Shown: positions 1-7,770 of the stretch, one piece after another
Layout of the letters: the number at the start of each line of letters is the position of its first letter
How positions within the stretch are numbered: position 1 is the first letter of the stretch
Assembly (NCBI GenBank): GCA_947475765.1
Contig: CANJMM010000007.1
Coordinates: 1-55,804, forward strand
DNA: 55,804 bases
Direction: 5' to 3'
Source of the DNA: Legionellales bacterium
GTDB lineage: Bacteria; Pseudomonadota; Gammaproteobacteria; Berkiellales; Berkiellaceae
The notes under the pieces: model-generated
What the model saw: the letters and a program-made list of their open reading frames with translations, nothing else
What the model was told of the DNA's origin: nothing
Database searches by the model: none
Position numbers and translations under genes: made by a program

Positions 1-113
1 CCCCACGTTTCGTCAGCTTCGCGCAGAGCGCTCAGCCGACTGCACATGGGGCTATTGAAGGTTGCAGCTACCGCCGCAAAGAGTTAGCTACGTAGTCTTT
101 GGTGGCTTTTTTT
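1..113 (+). ncRNA. 3' end of an unidentified structured RNA (partial)
   Basis: No open frame is visible here, but the DNA folds well. Bases 12-40 form a hairpin with nested GTC/GAC, GC/GC and GCGC/GCGC pairs separated by small symmetric internal loops, enclosed by CCCCA (1-5) pairing with TGGGG. It ends in a good Rho-independent terminator at 73-113. The segment before the terminator (about 53-82) loosely resembles the 3' strand of proteobacterial 6S RNA, but the match is too weak to name it. The 5' part lies outside the window. Confidence 0.3.
73..113 (+). terminator. Rho-independent terminator of the upstream RNA or gene
   Basis: GCCGCAAAGA (73-82) pairs with TCTTTGGTGGC (96-106) with a small bulge. 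The loop is 13 bases, followed by a run of seven T (107-113). It closes the transcription unit that enters from the left edge and isolates the tRNA promoter that follows. Confidence 0.6.
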
Positions 114-146
114 AGGCCGGGAATTGCTGCCCAAAGCATATTGTAG

Positions 147-176
147 ATGACTTTTAGAGTAGGCTTATGGTATGAT
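147..176 (+). promoter_or_regulatory. Promoter of tRNA-Ser
   Basis: A -10 box TATGAT (171-176) is preceded by TGG, giving an extended -10 (TGnTATGAT). A -35-like ATGACT (147-152; 4/6 to TTGACA) lies 18 bp upstream. Transcription would start near 183, about ten bases before the mature tRNA. Confidence 0.5.
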
Positions 177-192
177 GCTCGTCGTTTAGAAC

Positions 193-284
193 GGAGAGAT
201 GGCCGAGTGGCTGAAGGCGCTCCCCTGCTAAGGGAGTATGGGCGTTAAACCCCATCGAGGGTTCGAATCCCTCTCTCTCCGCCA
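193..284 (+). tRNA. tRNA-Ser (anticodon GCU)
   Basis: The acceptor stem GGAGAGA (193-199) pairs with TCTCTCC (274-280), followed by G281 and an encoded CCA (282-284). The anticodon stem CTCCC/GGGAG encloses the loop CTGCTAA, so the anticodon is GCU, decoding AGC/AGU serine codons. The long variable arm (about GTATGGGCGTTAAACCCCAT) is the class II hallmark of serine tRNAs, and the T-arm carries GGTTCGAATCC. Confidence 0.95.
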
Positions 285-355
285 CCCTACGTTCTTCGAA
301 CTTCGGGCGGCACGCTAATAACTGGCATCTTCGAATTAGCGAGCTTTATGACATG

Positions 356-388
356 CCCATTTTTTAAAAGGGTCCATCGCAAAGCGTA
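356..388. repeat. Dispersed intergenic repeat, copy A
   Basis: CCCATTTTTTAAAAGGG followed by TCCATCGCAAAGCG. The same string recurs at 16613-16653 with better hairpin arms, so this is a degenerate copy of a dispersed intergenic element. The rest of 285-516 holds no convincing gene. Confidence 0.5.
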
Positions 389-516
389 GGCCAGTAGTTC
401 ACAGTTATTAAAACACTTCATTTTACCTGCACCTTTCAGTCGCCAGATTTTTATAAAAAATAGCATCTATACTTAAATCTAAAAGCCCTTTAGTTTAAAC
501 TCTTGGATCTTTTACA

Positions 517-1410
517 ATGCCTTCTAACTTATTTTCAATTTTTATTTTATGTGGTTCTATTTTACTCACCAGCTGTACGTCATTAGAGTTTAGTCGCCAT
601 GAAGTGTCTTTTAAGCCCCCTATTCCTATGTATGAAAAGGTTAACATTGCCTTAGTATTAGGCGGGGGAGGTTCCAGAGGTCTGGCGCATGTAGGGGTAA
701 TAGAAGAATTATTAGCAGCAGGCATTCATCCAGATTTAATCGTCGGGTGTAGTGCAGGGGCCATTGTGGGGGGATTATATGCAGATACGCCAGATATTGA
801 ACGAATTAAAAAATTATTAATTAATAAAAAGCGTGAACATTTATTAGATTTATCGATAGAACACTTGCCTTATGGTGTCTCGAGCGGTTTATTTTTAAGA
901 AAATTTTTATCTGAGCATCTTAAAGCAAAATGTTTTAATGAGTTGACTATCCCCTTTGCGGCTGTGGCCACTAATTTAGAATTTGGGGATATGGTGACTT
1001 TTGGTACAGGGGATTTAATGCCTGCTATTCGGGCCTCTTCGGCTTACCCGGGTGTATTTTTACCCGTTCGTATTGCAGGACAATATTTTGTTGATGGGGG
1101 CGTATCTAATCCAGTTCCAGTGGAAGCCGCACGAAATTTAGGGGCAAAATTTGTGATTGCTGTAGATTTAAGTGGGGAGTTAACCGATACTTTACCTAAC
1201 CATATGTTTGGGGTAATGCGACGAAGTCTGGAAATTAGTTATATTCATCAAAGTCGAATTGCCGCTGAAAACGCCAATGTTTTAATAAAAATTCCATTGA
1301 AAAATATTGGTACTTTTGATGATGAGGCGAATGCCTATATTTATAATTTAGGGCGAGAGGCAGGTCGAAAAGCCATCGATGAAATCAAAAGAAAATTAAA
1401 GTTAGCGTAG
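517..1410 (+). CDS. Patatin-like phospholipase lipoprotein (RssA/YchK type)
   Basis: Predicted patatin-family acyl hydrolase (297 aa) using a Ser-Asp dyad. Residues 1-20 are a lipoprotein signal with lipobox LLTSC (Cys20), so the enzyme is probably anchored in the envelope facing the periplasm. Patatin motifs appear in the right order: the glycine-rich oxyanion loop GGGGSRG (49-55), nucleophile elbow GCSAG (Ser79) and VDGG (Asp193). The length fits the short bacterial patatins and there is no extra domain. The substrate is unknown. Patatins in intracellular bacteria are often virulence phospholipases, but this lipoprotein form is also a common housekeeping type. It starts at ATG 517 with only a weak ribosome site. 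It lies upstream of a solute-binding protein on the same strand (56-bp gap), possibly co-transcribed. Confidence 0.85.
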   Translation: MPSNLFSIFILCGSILLTSCTSLEFSRHEVSFKPPIPMYEKVNIALVLGGGGSRGLAHVGVIEELLAAGIHPDLIVGCSAGAIVGGLYADTPDIERIKKLLINKKREHLLDLSIEHLPYGVSSGLFLRKFLSEHLKAKCFNELTIPFAAVATNLEFGDMVTFGTGDLMPAIRASSAYPGVFLPVRIAGQYFVDGGVSNPVPVEAARNLGAKFVIAVDLSGELTDTLPNHMFGVMRRSLEISYIHQSRIAAENANVLIKIPLKNIGTFDDEANAYIYNLGREAGRKAIDEIKRKLKLA

Positions 1411-1466
1411 CGCCTATTTTTCACATAAACTTCTTTATAAACAACCCTAAATAATCATAAAAAAGA

Positions 1467-2309
1467 ATGGATGATCTAATGAGACAACTGGGGATTTTAC
1501 TAGCTATTTGTATGTATGCCTTGCCTGTTTGGGGCAGTGAAAAGAATTGTGAAAAAGTGGTGGTGACGGGGGAGCCTGGCTGGGCGCCTTATTCTTATGA
1601 AAAAAATGGGACTTTACAAGGGGTTAGTGTAGAGTTAATCGAAATGCTTTTTGGGGAATTAGACATTCCTGTTGAAACACAATTACCGGGTCATGTCGAT
1701 GATGTAGAGCACAGTTTACGTCGCAGTCGAATTGATCTGATTGTGGGCACTTATGATAATGAAAAATATCGAGATTTTGTTTATTTGGTCGAGCCAGGAT
1801 ATTATGAAGACGCGGTATCTATTGTCGTTTCAGAAAATCGGTATATAGATTTTTCTTCTTGGTATGATTTAATGGGCAGAATTGGCCTAACCTCTAGAAA
1901 TAACCAATTAGGCTTTGATTTTAGCGATTTTTCAAAAGATTATTTGCATGTTCATGCAGAAGGCACCTTAGGGGCAAATTTTATTAACCTCAAAGAAGGC
2001 ATTGTAGATTATTTGGTGGGCTCTCAGCGCTTTTTAGAAGTAGGCATGGGCCGTTATGGTAAACAGGGTGAATTTGATGTTTTACCTAAGTTGGTTTCCA
2101 ATGAGCCTGTTTTTTTTGGGTTTTCGCTTGCTTCTGAATGTAAAGCTTATGCCCCTTATTTAAGAGCGCGTGCAAAAGAATTGCGCGCCAGCAATCAACT
2201 AGAGGCAATGTTGACCAAACATATTGCTATTTTAACGGAGAACAAAACCCTTGCCTTGAAAAAGCCTGAAAGCACTGATATTACATTCCCCCTTGATTCC
2301 CCCATTTGA
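1467..2309 (+). CDS. Periplasmic solute-binding protein, family 3 (amino-acid type)
   Basis: Type 3 extracellular solute-binding protein (280 aa from the first ATG). A signal peptide is clear if translation begins at the second ATG (1479): MRQLGILLAICMYALPVWG, cleavage before SEKN. The segment VTGEPGWAPYSYEKNGTLQG followed by GVSVELIEMLFGEL matches the start of SBP_bac_3 domains, and RIDLIVGTYDNEKYRDF matches the mid-domain motif where a paired residue normally contacts the ligand carboxylate. Two cysteines, near each end, could form a disulfide. No ABC permease or ATPase gene is adjacent, so it is an orphan binding protein or a sensor-like subunit. The ligand cannot be told from sequence; polar amino acids are typical of the family. 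Confidence 0.75.
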   Translation: MDDLMRQLGILLAICMYALPVWGSEKNCEKVVVTGEPGWAPYSYEKNGTLQGVSVELIEMLFGELDIPVETQLPGHVDDVEHSLRRSRIDLIVGTYDNEKYRDFVYLVEPGYYEDAVSIVVSENRYIDFSSWYDLMGRIGLTSRNNQLGFDFSDFSKDYLHVHAEGTLGANFINLKEGIVDYLVGSQRFLEVGMGRYGKQGEFDVLPKLVSNEPVFFGFSLASECKAYAPYLRARAKELRASNQLEAMLTKHIAILTENKTLALKKPESTDITFPLDSPI

Positions 2310-2398
2310 TTTTATTAAAAAAAGTTTGTGGTTATATATTAAATATTGAACTTGTCAGCTAAAAAAAACTCTAAAAAATAAGATTTAGGAGCTTTTTT

Positions 2399-3592
2399 AT
2401 GCTGATAGCATTCCCAGTTAATAATACACAGCAGGGCGGCCACTTTCCCTGGGCAATTATATTGCTATCAGTTGTATTAGCGGGCATTTATTTTAGTTTT
2501 CAACTTAACGATCAGGTTAATCAAAAAAAAGCAACTCAGTATTATTTTCAATCTAAGCTTTATCAACTGGAGCTGCCAGCTTACATAGATTATTTGTCTA
2601 AAAAGTCTGATGAAAATTTGCTGAAAAACAAGACCTCTAAGCTTGAGTTATATTGGTTGTCGCGAGGGGACAAAGAATTTCAGCAGTTACTCTCAGACAG
2701 TAAAATTATTGCTACCAAGCATCCTTTTTATTGGGAGTGGTACACTCGGCATCGAGAGTATCAATATTTCTTGACTTTAGATACAACAAATATTTATGGA
2801 TTTAAATCAGCCGAACCGAGCATATCCGATGCTTTAAGCAGTTTGCTATTACATGGGGGATTATTTCATTTATTAGGCAACCTCTTTTTTTTATTTTTTA
2901 TTGGTAGATATGTTGAGGCGTATATAGGCGGGGTGGCCACGTTACTTTGCTTTTTTATTTTGGGGATGGGATCTGTAGAAATATATTATCTTCTCAGCTT
3001 TCCTACTTTATATCCTTTAGTGGGGGCATCAGGAGCAATAGCGGGGTTAATGGGATTATTTACGATATTATATCAGGATAAAAAATTGTCTTTTTTTATA
3101 AATGTCTTTTTTTTCTCAGGTATTTTTCGCTTTAATGCAATGATATTGTTGCCTATTTGGGTGGGGGGGGAATGTTTGCAAAATTTGTGGTTAAATACAG
3201 AAGAAGTTGCTTATACTGCTCATATTGGGGGCTTATTCTTAGGGGTGATCGCGGGGATAATCGCTAAAAGATTTTTTGTAGATAAGCATGAACAGCAGGA
3301 CAAGCCAAGTTATCTAGATTTTAAAAAACACTATACACAAGCCATGCTTTTTTTGGTTAACTTAGATTATCCTGAAGCCAAAAAAATATTGTTTTCTTTG
3401 CTTCAAGATTTTCCAGAAGAAAGGGCTGTATTATATAAGTTATTTGTTATTTTAAAACTTGAACCCGAATCTTTACAATACAAAGAGATCGCCTTAAAAA
3501 TCATGAATTTAAAATTATATCATCCTGATGAATTGGCCATACAAAATGAAGTGGCCCATCATTACCAATATTATCATCCTGTTAAAAAATAG
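2399..3592 (+). CDS. Rhomboid-family intramembrane serine protease with C-terminal helical extension
   Basis: 397 aa. A first membrane segment at about 17-35 is followed by a periplasmic-looking stretch (36-140) and then the rhomboid core (about 140-295). Catalytic features are present: HLLGN (157-161) supplying the oxyanion His/Asn, GASG with nucleophile Ser211, and AHIGG with catalytic His275. Rhomboids cleave transmembrane helices of client proteins within the bilayer. Residues 305-397 are soluble, helical and TPR-like, an extension not present in the minimal GlpG fold. The start is supported by AGGAG (2387-2391) seven bases before ATG. A G8 tract lies at 3163-3170 (codons 255-258). It converges with the membrane protein at 3597, with only 4 bp between stop codons. 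Confidence 0.85.
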   Translation: MLIAFPVNNTQQGGHFPWAIILLSVVLAGIYFSFQLNDQVNQKKATQYYFQSKLYQLELPAYIDYLSKKSDENLLKNKTSKLELYWLSRGDKEFQQLLSDSKIIATKHPFYWEWYTRHREYQYFLTLDTTNIYGFKSAEPSISDALSSLLLHGGLFHLLGNLFFLFFIGRYVEAYIGGVATLLCFFILGMGSVEIYYLLSFPTLYPLVGASGAIAGLMGLFTILYQDKKLSFFINVFFFSGIFRFNAMILLPIWVGGECLQNLWLNTEEVAYTAHIGGLFLGVIAGIIAKRFFVDKHEQQDKPSYLDFKKHYTQAMLFLVNLDYPEAKKILFSLLQDFPEERAVLYKLFVILKLEPESLQYKEIALKIMNLKLYHPDELAIQNEVAHHYQYYHPVKK

Positions 3593-3596
3593 GGAT

Positions 3597-4787
3597 CTAG
3601 GGCTGAGTAGGCGCATTAGTCTGTAATATTTTTTTTAAAATAAGCGCTTGAGCATACTGTTCGCTTTGAGGAAAAGTCTGTAATAAAAATTCAATGGCTT
3701 GCTGAGACTTTAGGGCTAAATTAAGCTCTAAATAGGCTTGAGCAAGTATATATAATATTTCTGGCATATGTCTAAAATTAGGGCTTTCTTTGGGAAGATC
3801 TTTGAGCAGGTGTATCACAATGTTAAACTGTTTGGTTAACATAAAATGTTGTGCCAATGGATAATTAATTAAAGGCTCGGACAAGCAAAAATCAGGGTTT
3901 TTCTTAAAAATAGATTGGTATACGCTAACCGATTTTTTTATGTTTTTTTGATTAAAAAGCAAGGTGAGCCATTGTTTTCCAAAAGACTGGATGTTTTTTT
4001 TATCCTGAGTAGAAAATAAAAATTTTAAATAAAAATCAAGCAGATATTCTGATCGGTTGCTTAACATGCTGGCTTTAAAAAAATCATGAATGGCTTCATG
4101 ATCTCCAGAGGAGATATGTTTTTTTAAATAAGTCAGTTCTAAATTATCATTTTTTAATTCTAGTGGCGTTTGTTTAAGACCTAAATGCGCAATAAGATAA
4201 GCTGAGACTAAAAATAAATAAGCACCTAAACCCATTTGGATAACAGGCATAAAAGTAGATTCAAGCCAAGTATCGGCATAATAAATCACGGTTTCATATC
4301 CTAAGCCCATTAACATAATATTAATAAGGCAGCATAAATATTCAGATAAATTATTGGCCATAAAAGAAAATAATCGATTGTTAGACAGCAGGTAGTTTAC
4401 GATTGCAGGTGCAAAGATGACAAAACATAAGCCATACAGAATGTTAAATAGACCAAATGGTTGAATATAATAAAATAAACAGGCTGAGGTAAAGTAAAAT
4501 AAACTTAATTGAATGATCGATCGGATTCTTGTATTTGAAAAAAGTTGACGGAAGGTTGGTGTGCGTAGCTGAGTGGTGAGGGGCGAAAAATAAATGCAAA
4601 TAAACTGACTGCTGAGTAATAAACTGATAAATACATAAGCTATCACTTTAGCTATTAAACTAAAAGATGAAATAAAGTAGATTATAAACAGGATTAAACT
4701 TAAGATAAATAAATTGGAGCCCATTAGGGCTAATGTAAAATAGACGTGTAAATTTTTCCAGGGCGATACTAAAGAGGGTATGTTCAT
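3597..4787 (-). CDS. Membrane protein with C-terminal TPR-like region, unknown function
   Basis: 396 aa, not recognised. Roughly residues 1-215 contain six or more hydrophobic helices (about 15-40, 45-65, 90-115, 115-135, 150-170, 180-205). Residues 220-396 are a soluble helical region with the spacing of tetratricopeptide-like repeats (for example PEILYILAQAYLELNLALKS near 345-365). It begins 9 bp after the stop of the Tus-like gene, so the two are very likely one transcript. Its architecture, a membrane domain followed by a helical repeat tail, resembles the neighbouring convergent rhomboid protein. No catalytic motif is visible. Confidence 0.6.
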   Translation of the reverse strand: MNIPSLVSPWKNLHVYFTLALMGSNLFILSLILFIIYFISSFSLIAKVIAYVFISLLLSSQFICIYFSPLTTQLRTPTFRQLFSNTRIRSIIQLSLFYFTSACLFYYIQPFGLFNILYGLCFVIFAPAIVNYLLSNNRLFSFMANNLSEYLCCLINIMLMGLGYETVIYYADTWLESTFMPVIQMGLGAYLFLVSAYLIAHLGLKQTPLELKNDNLELTYLKKHISSGDHEAIHDFFKASMLSNRSEYLLDFYLKFLFSTQDKKNIQSFGKQWLTLLFNQKNIKKSVSVYQSIFKKNPDFCLSEPLINYPLAQHFMLTKQFNIVIHLLKDLPKESPNFRHMPEILYILAQAYLELNLALKSQQAIEFLLQTFPQSEQYAQALILKKILQTNAPTQP

Positions 4788-4796
4788 ACGCTAAGT

Positions 4797-5738
4797 TTAG
4801 GATATATTTAGATATCGGTGTGCTCGTATCGCAGGTAAAAAAGGCACAGGATCCAGTCGGACGTCATTTCGAATCACTCGTGCTTTATCTTTGGCTGTTT
4901 TTTGTTTTGGTGGTTTAAATTCTGGGCACGCTTGGTTAGCCGTGGCCGGAAAAAAAAGGGGCACAGGGCCTTTTACCATAATACGTTCTTTAGGCTGATT
5001 GGCGTCCATCACTAAATTTGCTCTGAGATGAGGGGCCAAATCTTGAACAATGGCCAAGGGCTCATCTTGAGCTAAATGGCTGAGTTTTTTAACTTGTAAG
5101 ATAATACCTTCATCTAAGATATTACGCTTTCTGAGTAATTTCTCAGCCTCTAAGACGCTGATTTTTTTGATGGATCGTGTGTTAGCCCATGTCCAGCTAA
5201 TTTTTAAAGGTGTTGAACTTAAAACGGGGATTTTACGATAACATTGCTTTAAATGTAGTCTTGCTAATCCCATTTTTTGGAGCTGATTTGCCGTAGATAA
5301 ATCGCGTTTATGAGCAAGTAAACTGTCGAATGTTTGCGTTAATTCATTATGGTATATATTAGGGTTGATTTTTTTTAAGGCTAAAATAGCCTGTTTAAAT
5401 TCATCTTTTTCTAAGTTTAATTGACAGACGATATCAAGCGTATGTTGAGAGGCACCTATAAAGCCTGCACAGACAATAATTTCACGGGGTGCTTGGCTTG
5501 GTAAATATTCATACTGACTTAAAATGTGAAGGGCTTTTTCGCGACTGGTATAAGCCTCAGGAAAGTTAAAAAGATCAATGCCATCACTTACCCAGGCCAT
5601 TAAATGATTATCTTGTATGAGTGCATCACCTAATTTATCTAAAGAAAATAACATGGCTTCAAATGCATCCATAATTTGACGCCGCAGCAAAGCAATAGAG
5701 CAGGTGGTTGTTTTTAGTAGGGGAGCTTCGTTTTTCAT
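4797..5738 (-). CDS. tus: Tus-like DNA replication terminus site-binding protein
   Basis: 313 aa, close to E. coli Tus (309 aa). Tus binds Ter sites and blocks replication forks from one side by halting DnaB. From memory, several segments align with E. coli Tus in the correct order. The N-terminal helix around 18-40 matches the Tus N-terminal helix. LHLKQCYRKIPVL (161-173) matches the LNAYRTLTVL segment, and SWTWANTRSIKKI (181-193) matches the FGWANKHIIKN segment. The ACP at 270-272 matches QHACPTP. The C-terminus ends in a similar basic Arg-His-rich strand (RAHRYL). Overall identity looks low, so the fork-trap function is inferred. It is the first gene of a minus-strand pair and is divergent from the GGDEF gene. 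The intergenic DNA at 5739-5888 is very AT-rich. Confidence 0.6.
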   Translation of the reverse strand: MKNEAPLLKTTTCSIALLRRQIMDAFEAMLFSLDKLGDALIQDNHLMAWVSDGIDLFNFPEAYTSREKALHILSQYEYLPSQAPREIIVCAGFIGASQHTLDIVCQLNLEKDEFKQAILALKKINPNIYHNELTQTFDSLLAHKRDLSTANQLQKMGLARLHLKQCYRKIPVLSSTPLKISWTWANTRSIKKISVLEAEKLLRKRNILDEGIILQVKKLSHLAQDEPLAIVQDLAPHLRANLVMDANQPKERIMVKGPVPLFFPATANQACPEFKPPKQKTAKDKARVIRNDVRLDPVPFLPAIRAHRYLNIS

Positions 5739-5888
5739 CCTATTAATTTTACAGCACTGAATAGAAAAACAACAGTCAGTATATTATCAGAATGTAAATA
5801 ATAAGTTTTTAGCTATAATTAAGGTGTTATTAAGATGTTATTAGGGCGTTTAACTTAATTTAATTTAATGGTTAATAATTGATAATAT

Positions 5889-6911
5889 ATGCATATATTA
5901 ATTGCGGATGATACCCAGATAGATCGCTTAATTTTAGGTGAATATGTCAAAAAATTTGGCTGTACACCGATTTATGCCATAAACGGTCAAGATGCGGTTG
6001 AGCAGTTTAAAAATTTTAAGCCCGATTTATTGATTTTAGATGTAGAAATGCCCTTAATGAACGGCTATGACGCAGCAAAAGAAATTAGGTTAATGATTAG
6101 ATCCGAAGAAGATTGGGTGCCCATTATTTTTTTGAGTTCACATGTCGACGATGAAAGTATTGTTAAGGGCATTGATAGTGGGGGAGATGATTATTTAACT
6201 AAGCCAGTATCCCCTATGGTATTAAAAGCGAAAATGGATGCCATGCGTCGTATTTCGATGATGCATCATAAGCTGATTGATGTGGGGACTCAACTGAGGA
6301 CAGCTAACCAGAGTTTATTAGCCACTAATATGATCTTGTCAGATTTATCGCTAACCGATCCGCTTACTGGCGCTGCAAATCGACGGGCCTTTGAAGAGTG
6401 TATTGAACGTGAAGCACGTGCGCTATTAAGACGGGGTGCTACTTTGGCTTTATTAATGATTGATATTGATAATTTTAAAAAATATAATGATAATAATGGC
6501 CATTTAATGGGAGACATGTGTTTAAGATTAGTCTCTAAAACCATTAAACAGGAATTAAAACGCTCTAGTGATATGCTCGCTCGATATGGTGGCGAAGAAT
6601 TTGCCGTGATTTTGCCCGATACAACACTTGAAGGGGCAAAATATGTAGCCGAAATTTTAAGAAAAGCAGTAGAAAGCTTAAGAATCGAAGACAGAGGGCG
6701 AGATATTCAAGGTTTAGTGACAATTTCTATTGGCGCATCTTGCAGTGAGCCTGGTGTGGCATTTATGACCAACTCTTTGGTTAACTCAGCCGACACGGCT
6801 TTGTATCAAGCAAAACACCAAGGTAAAAATAGGGTAGTACTGTCTACTTTGCCTTTAGAAAGCCCAATAGATCAATTTGCCCATAAAGGCTTGAATGCTC
6901 AAGGGGGGTAA
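5889..6911 (+). CDS. Response regulator with GGDEF output (PleD-like diguanylate cyclase)
   Basis: 340 aa. The N-terminal receiver domain (1-120) has acidic residues Asp7-Asp8, phospho-acceptor Asp51 and Lys105 (LTKP). A coiled linker (about 120-152) joins it to a GGDEF domain (153-320) starting with LTDPLTGAANRRAF. The active site is GGEEF (234-238), a functional variant, so it should make cyclic di-GMP from two GTP when phosphorylated. The RxxD inhibitory I-site (RSSD, 225-228) sits five residues before it, so product feedback is expected. No cognate histidine kinase is adjacent. The start ATG 5889 lacks a clear Shine-Dalgarno. The downstream DUF2797 gene follows after 19 bp and may be co-transcribed. 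Confidence 0.92.
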   Translation: MHILIADDTQIDRLILGEYVKKFGCTPIYAINGQDAVEQFKNFKPDLLILDVEMPLMNGYDAAKEIRLMIRSEEDWVPIIFLSSHVDDESIVKGIDSGGDDYLTKPVSPMVLKAKMDAMRRISMMHHKLIDVGTQLRTANQSLLATNMILSDLSLTDPLTGAANRRAFEECIEREARALLRRGATLALLMIDIDNFKKYNDNNGHLMGDMCLRLVSKTIKQELKRSSDMLARYGGEEFAVILPDTTLEGAKYVAEILRKAVESLRIEDRGRDIQGLVTISIGASCSEPGVAFMTNSLVNSADTALYQAKHQGKNRVVLSTLPLESPIDQFAHKGLNAQGG

Positions 6912-6930
6912 TTTATGATAAAATTAGGCG

Positions 6931-7770
6931 ATGAGCACAATTATCGGCCCTATCCAAAAATTAATCAGTATTTACGCTAATCCAGTTGAGTATTTTTTAC
7001 CCCTAGGCCTAAAACAGCTTGCGCTTAATGGCTTAATAGGCAAAGAAATCAAACTTAGTTATTTAAATAAAATTGAATGTATCGCTTGTCACAAAAGCAT
7101 TTCTAAAAGCTATCAGCAGGGCTATTGTTTTCTATGTAGCCAAAAATTGGCACAATGTGACTGGTGTATTATCAAACCCGAGCGTTGCCATTATCATTTA
7201 GGCTCGTGTCGAGAGCCAGAGTGGGGGTTAACACATTGTATGATCCCTCATATTGTCTATTTGGCCAATACTTCAGGTTTAAAAATTGGCATTACACGAC
7301 AAAATCAAGTGCCTACACGCTGGATAGATCAAGGGGCAATTCAAGCACTGCCTATTTTTAAAGTCGCGTCTAGAAGAATATCAGGATTGGTCGAAATTGC
7401 CTTAGCGCAGTTTATTGCAGATAAAACGCATTGGCAAAAAATGTTAAAAAACCAGACGACGCTTTTAAATTTGCAAGAAGAATTTAATGATCTTAAACCG
7501 AGTATTTCTGAAGCGTTAAAGCCCGTGTATAATCAGTTTGGATCCGATGCAATATTAGCATTAGCTGAACCTGAACATGAAGCAAGGCAGTATGCTATTA
7601 GTTATCCTCTTTTAACTTATCCTGAAAAAATTAAGGCATTATCTTTTGATAAACAAGCGGTGATATCCGGAAAATTATGTGGCATTAAAGGCCAGTATTT
7701 AATTTTAGATACAGGGGTGTTAAATATTCGTAAATTTACCGGCTATCATATTGAGGCGGGTGGAATTTGA
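6931..7770 (+). CDS. DUF2797 family protein
   Basis: 279 aa. It matches the DUF2797 pattern: an N-terminal region beginning at PVEYFLPLGLKQLALN, then a cysteine cluster (CIAC, CFLC, CDWC and two further Cys/His between about 52 and 92) that looks like a zinc-binding ribbon. After that comes a segment with LKIGITRQNQVPTRWIDQGA (about 113-132) reminiscent of GIY-YIG-like folds. The biochemical role is not established. The stop lies inside the last codons of the convergent spoVR gene, so the two coding regions overlap by 25 bp tail to tail. Confidence 0.8.
   Translation: MSTIIGPIQKLISIYANPVEYFLPLGLKQLALNGLIGKEIKLSYLNKIECIACHKSISKSYQQGYCFLCSQKLAQCDWCIIKPERCHYHLGSCREPEWGLTHCMIPHIVYLANTSGLKIGITRQNQVPTRWIDQGAIQALPIFKVASRRISGLVEIALAQFIADKTHWQKMLKNQTTLLNLQEEFNDLKPSISEALKPVYNQFGSDAILALAEPEHEARQYAISYPLLTYPEKIKALSFDKQAVISGKLCGIKGQYLILDTGVLNIRKFTGYHIEAGGI

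Noticed and set aside
53-90. 6S RNA (ssrS)
   Set aside because: Only a short stretch resembles the 6S 3' strand, the 5' half is not in the window, and the usual neighbour gene for 5-formyltetrahydrofolate cyclo-ligase is absent.
495-725. Minus-strand frame over the 5' end of the patatin gene
   Set aside because: A shadow of the real plus-strand gene, which has lipobox and catalytic motifs.
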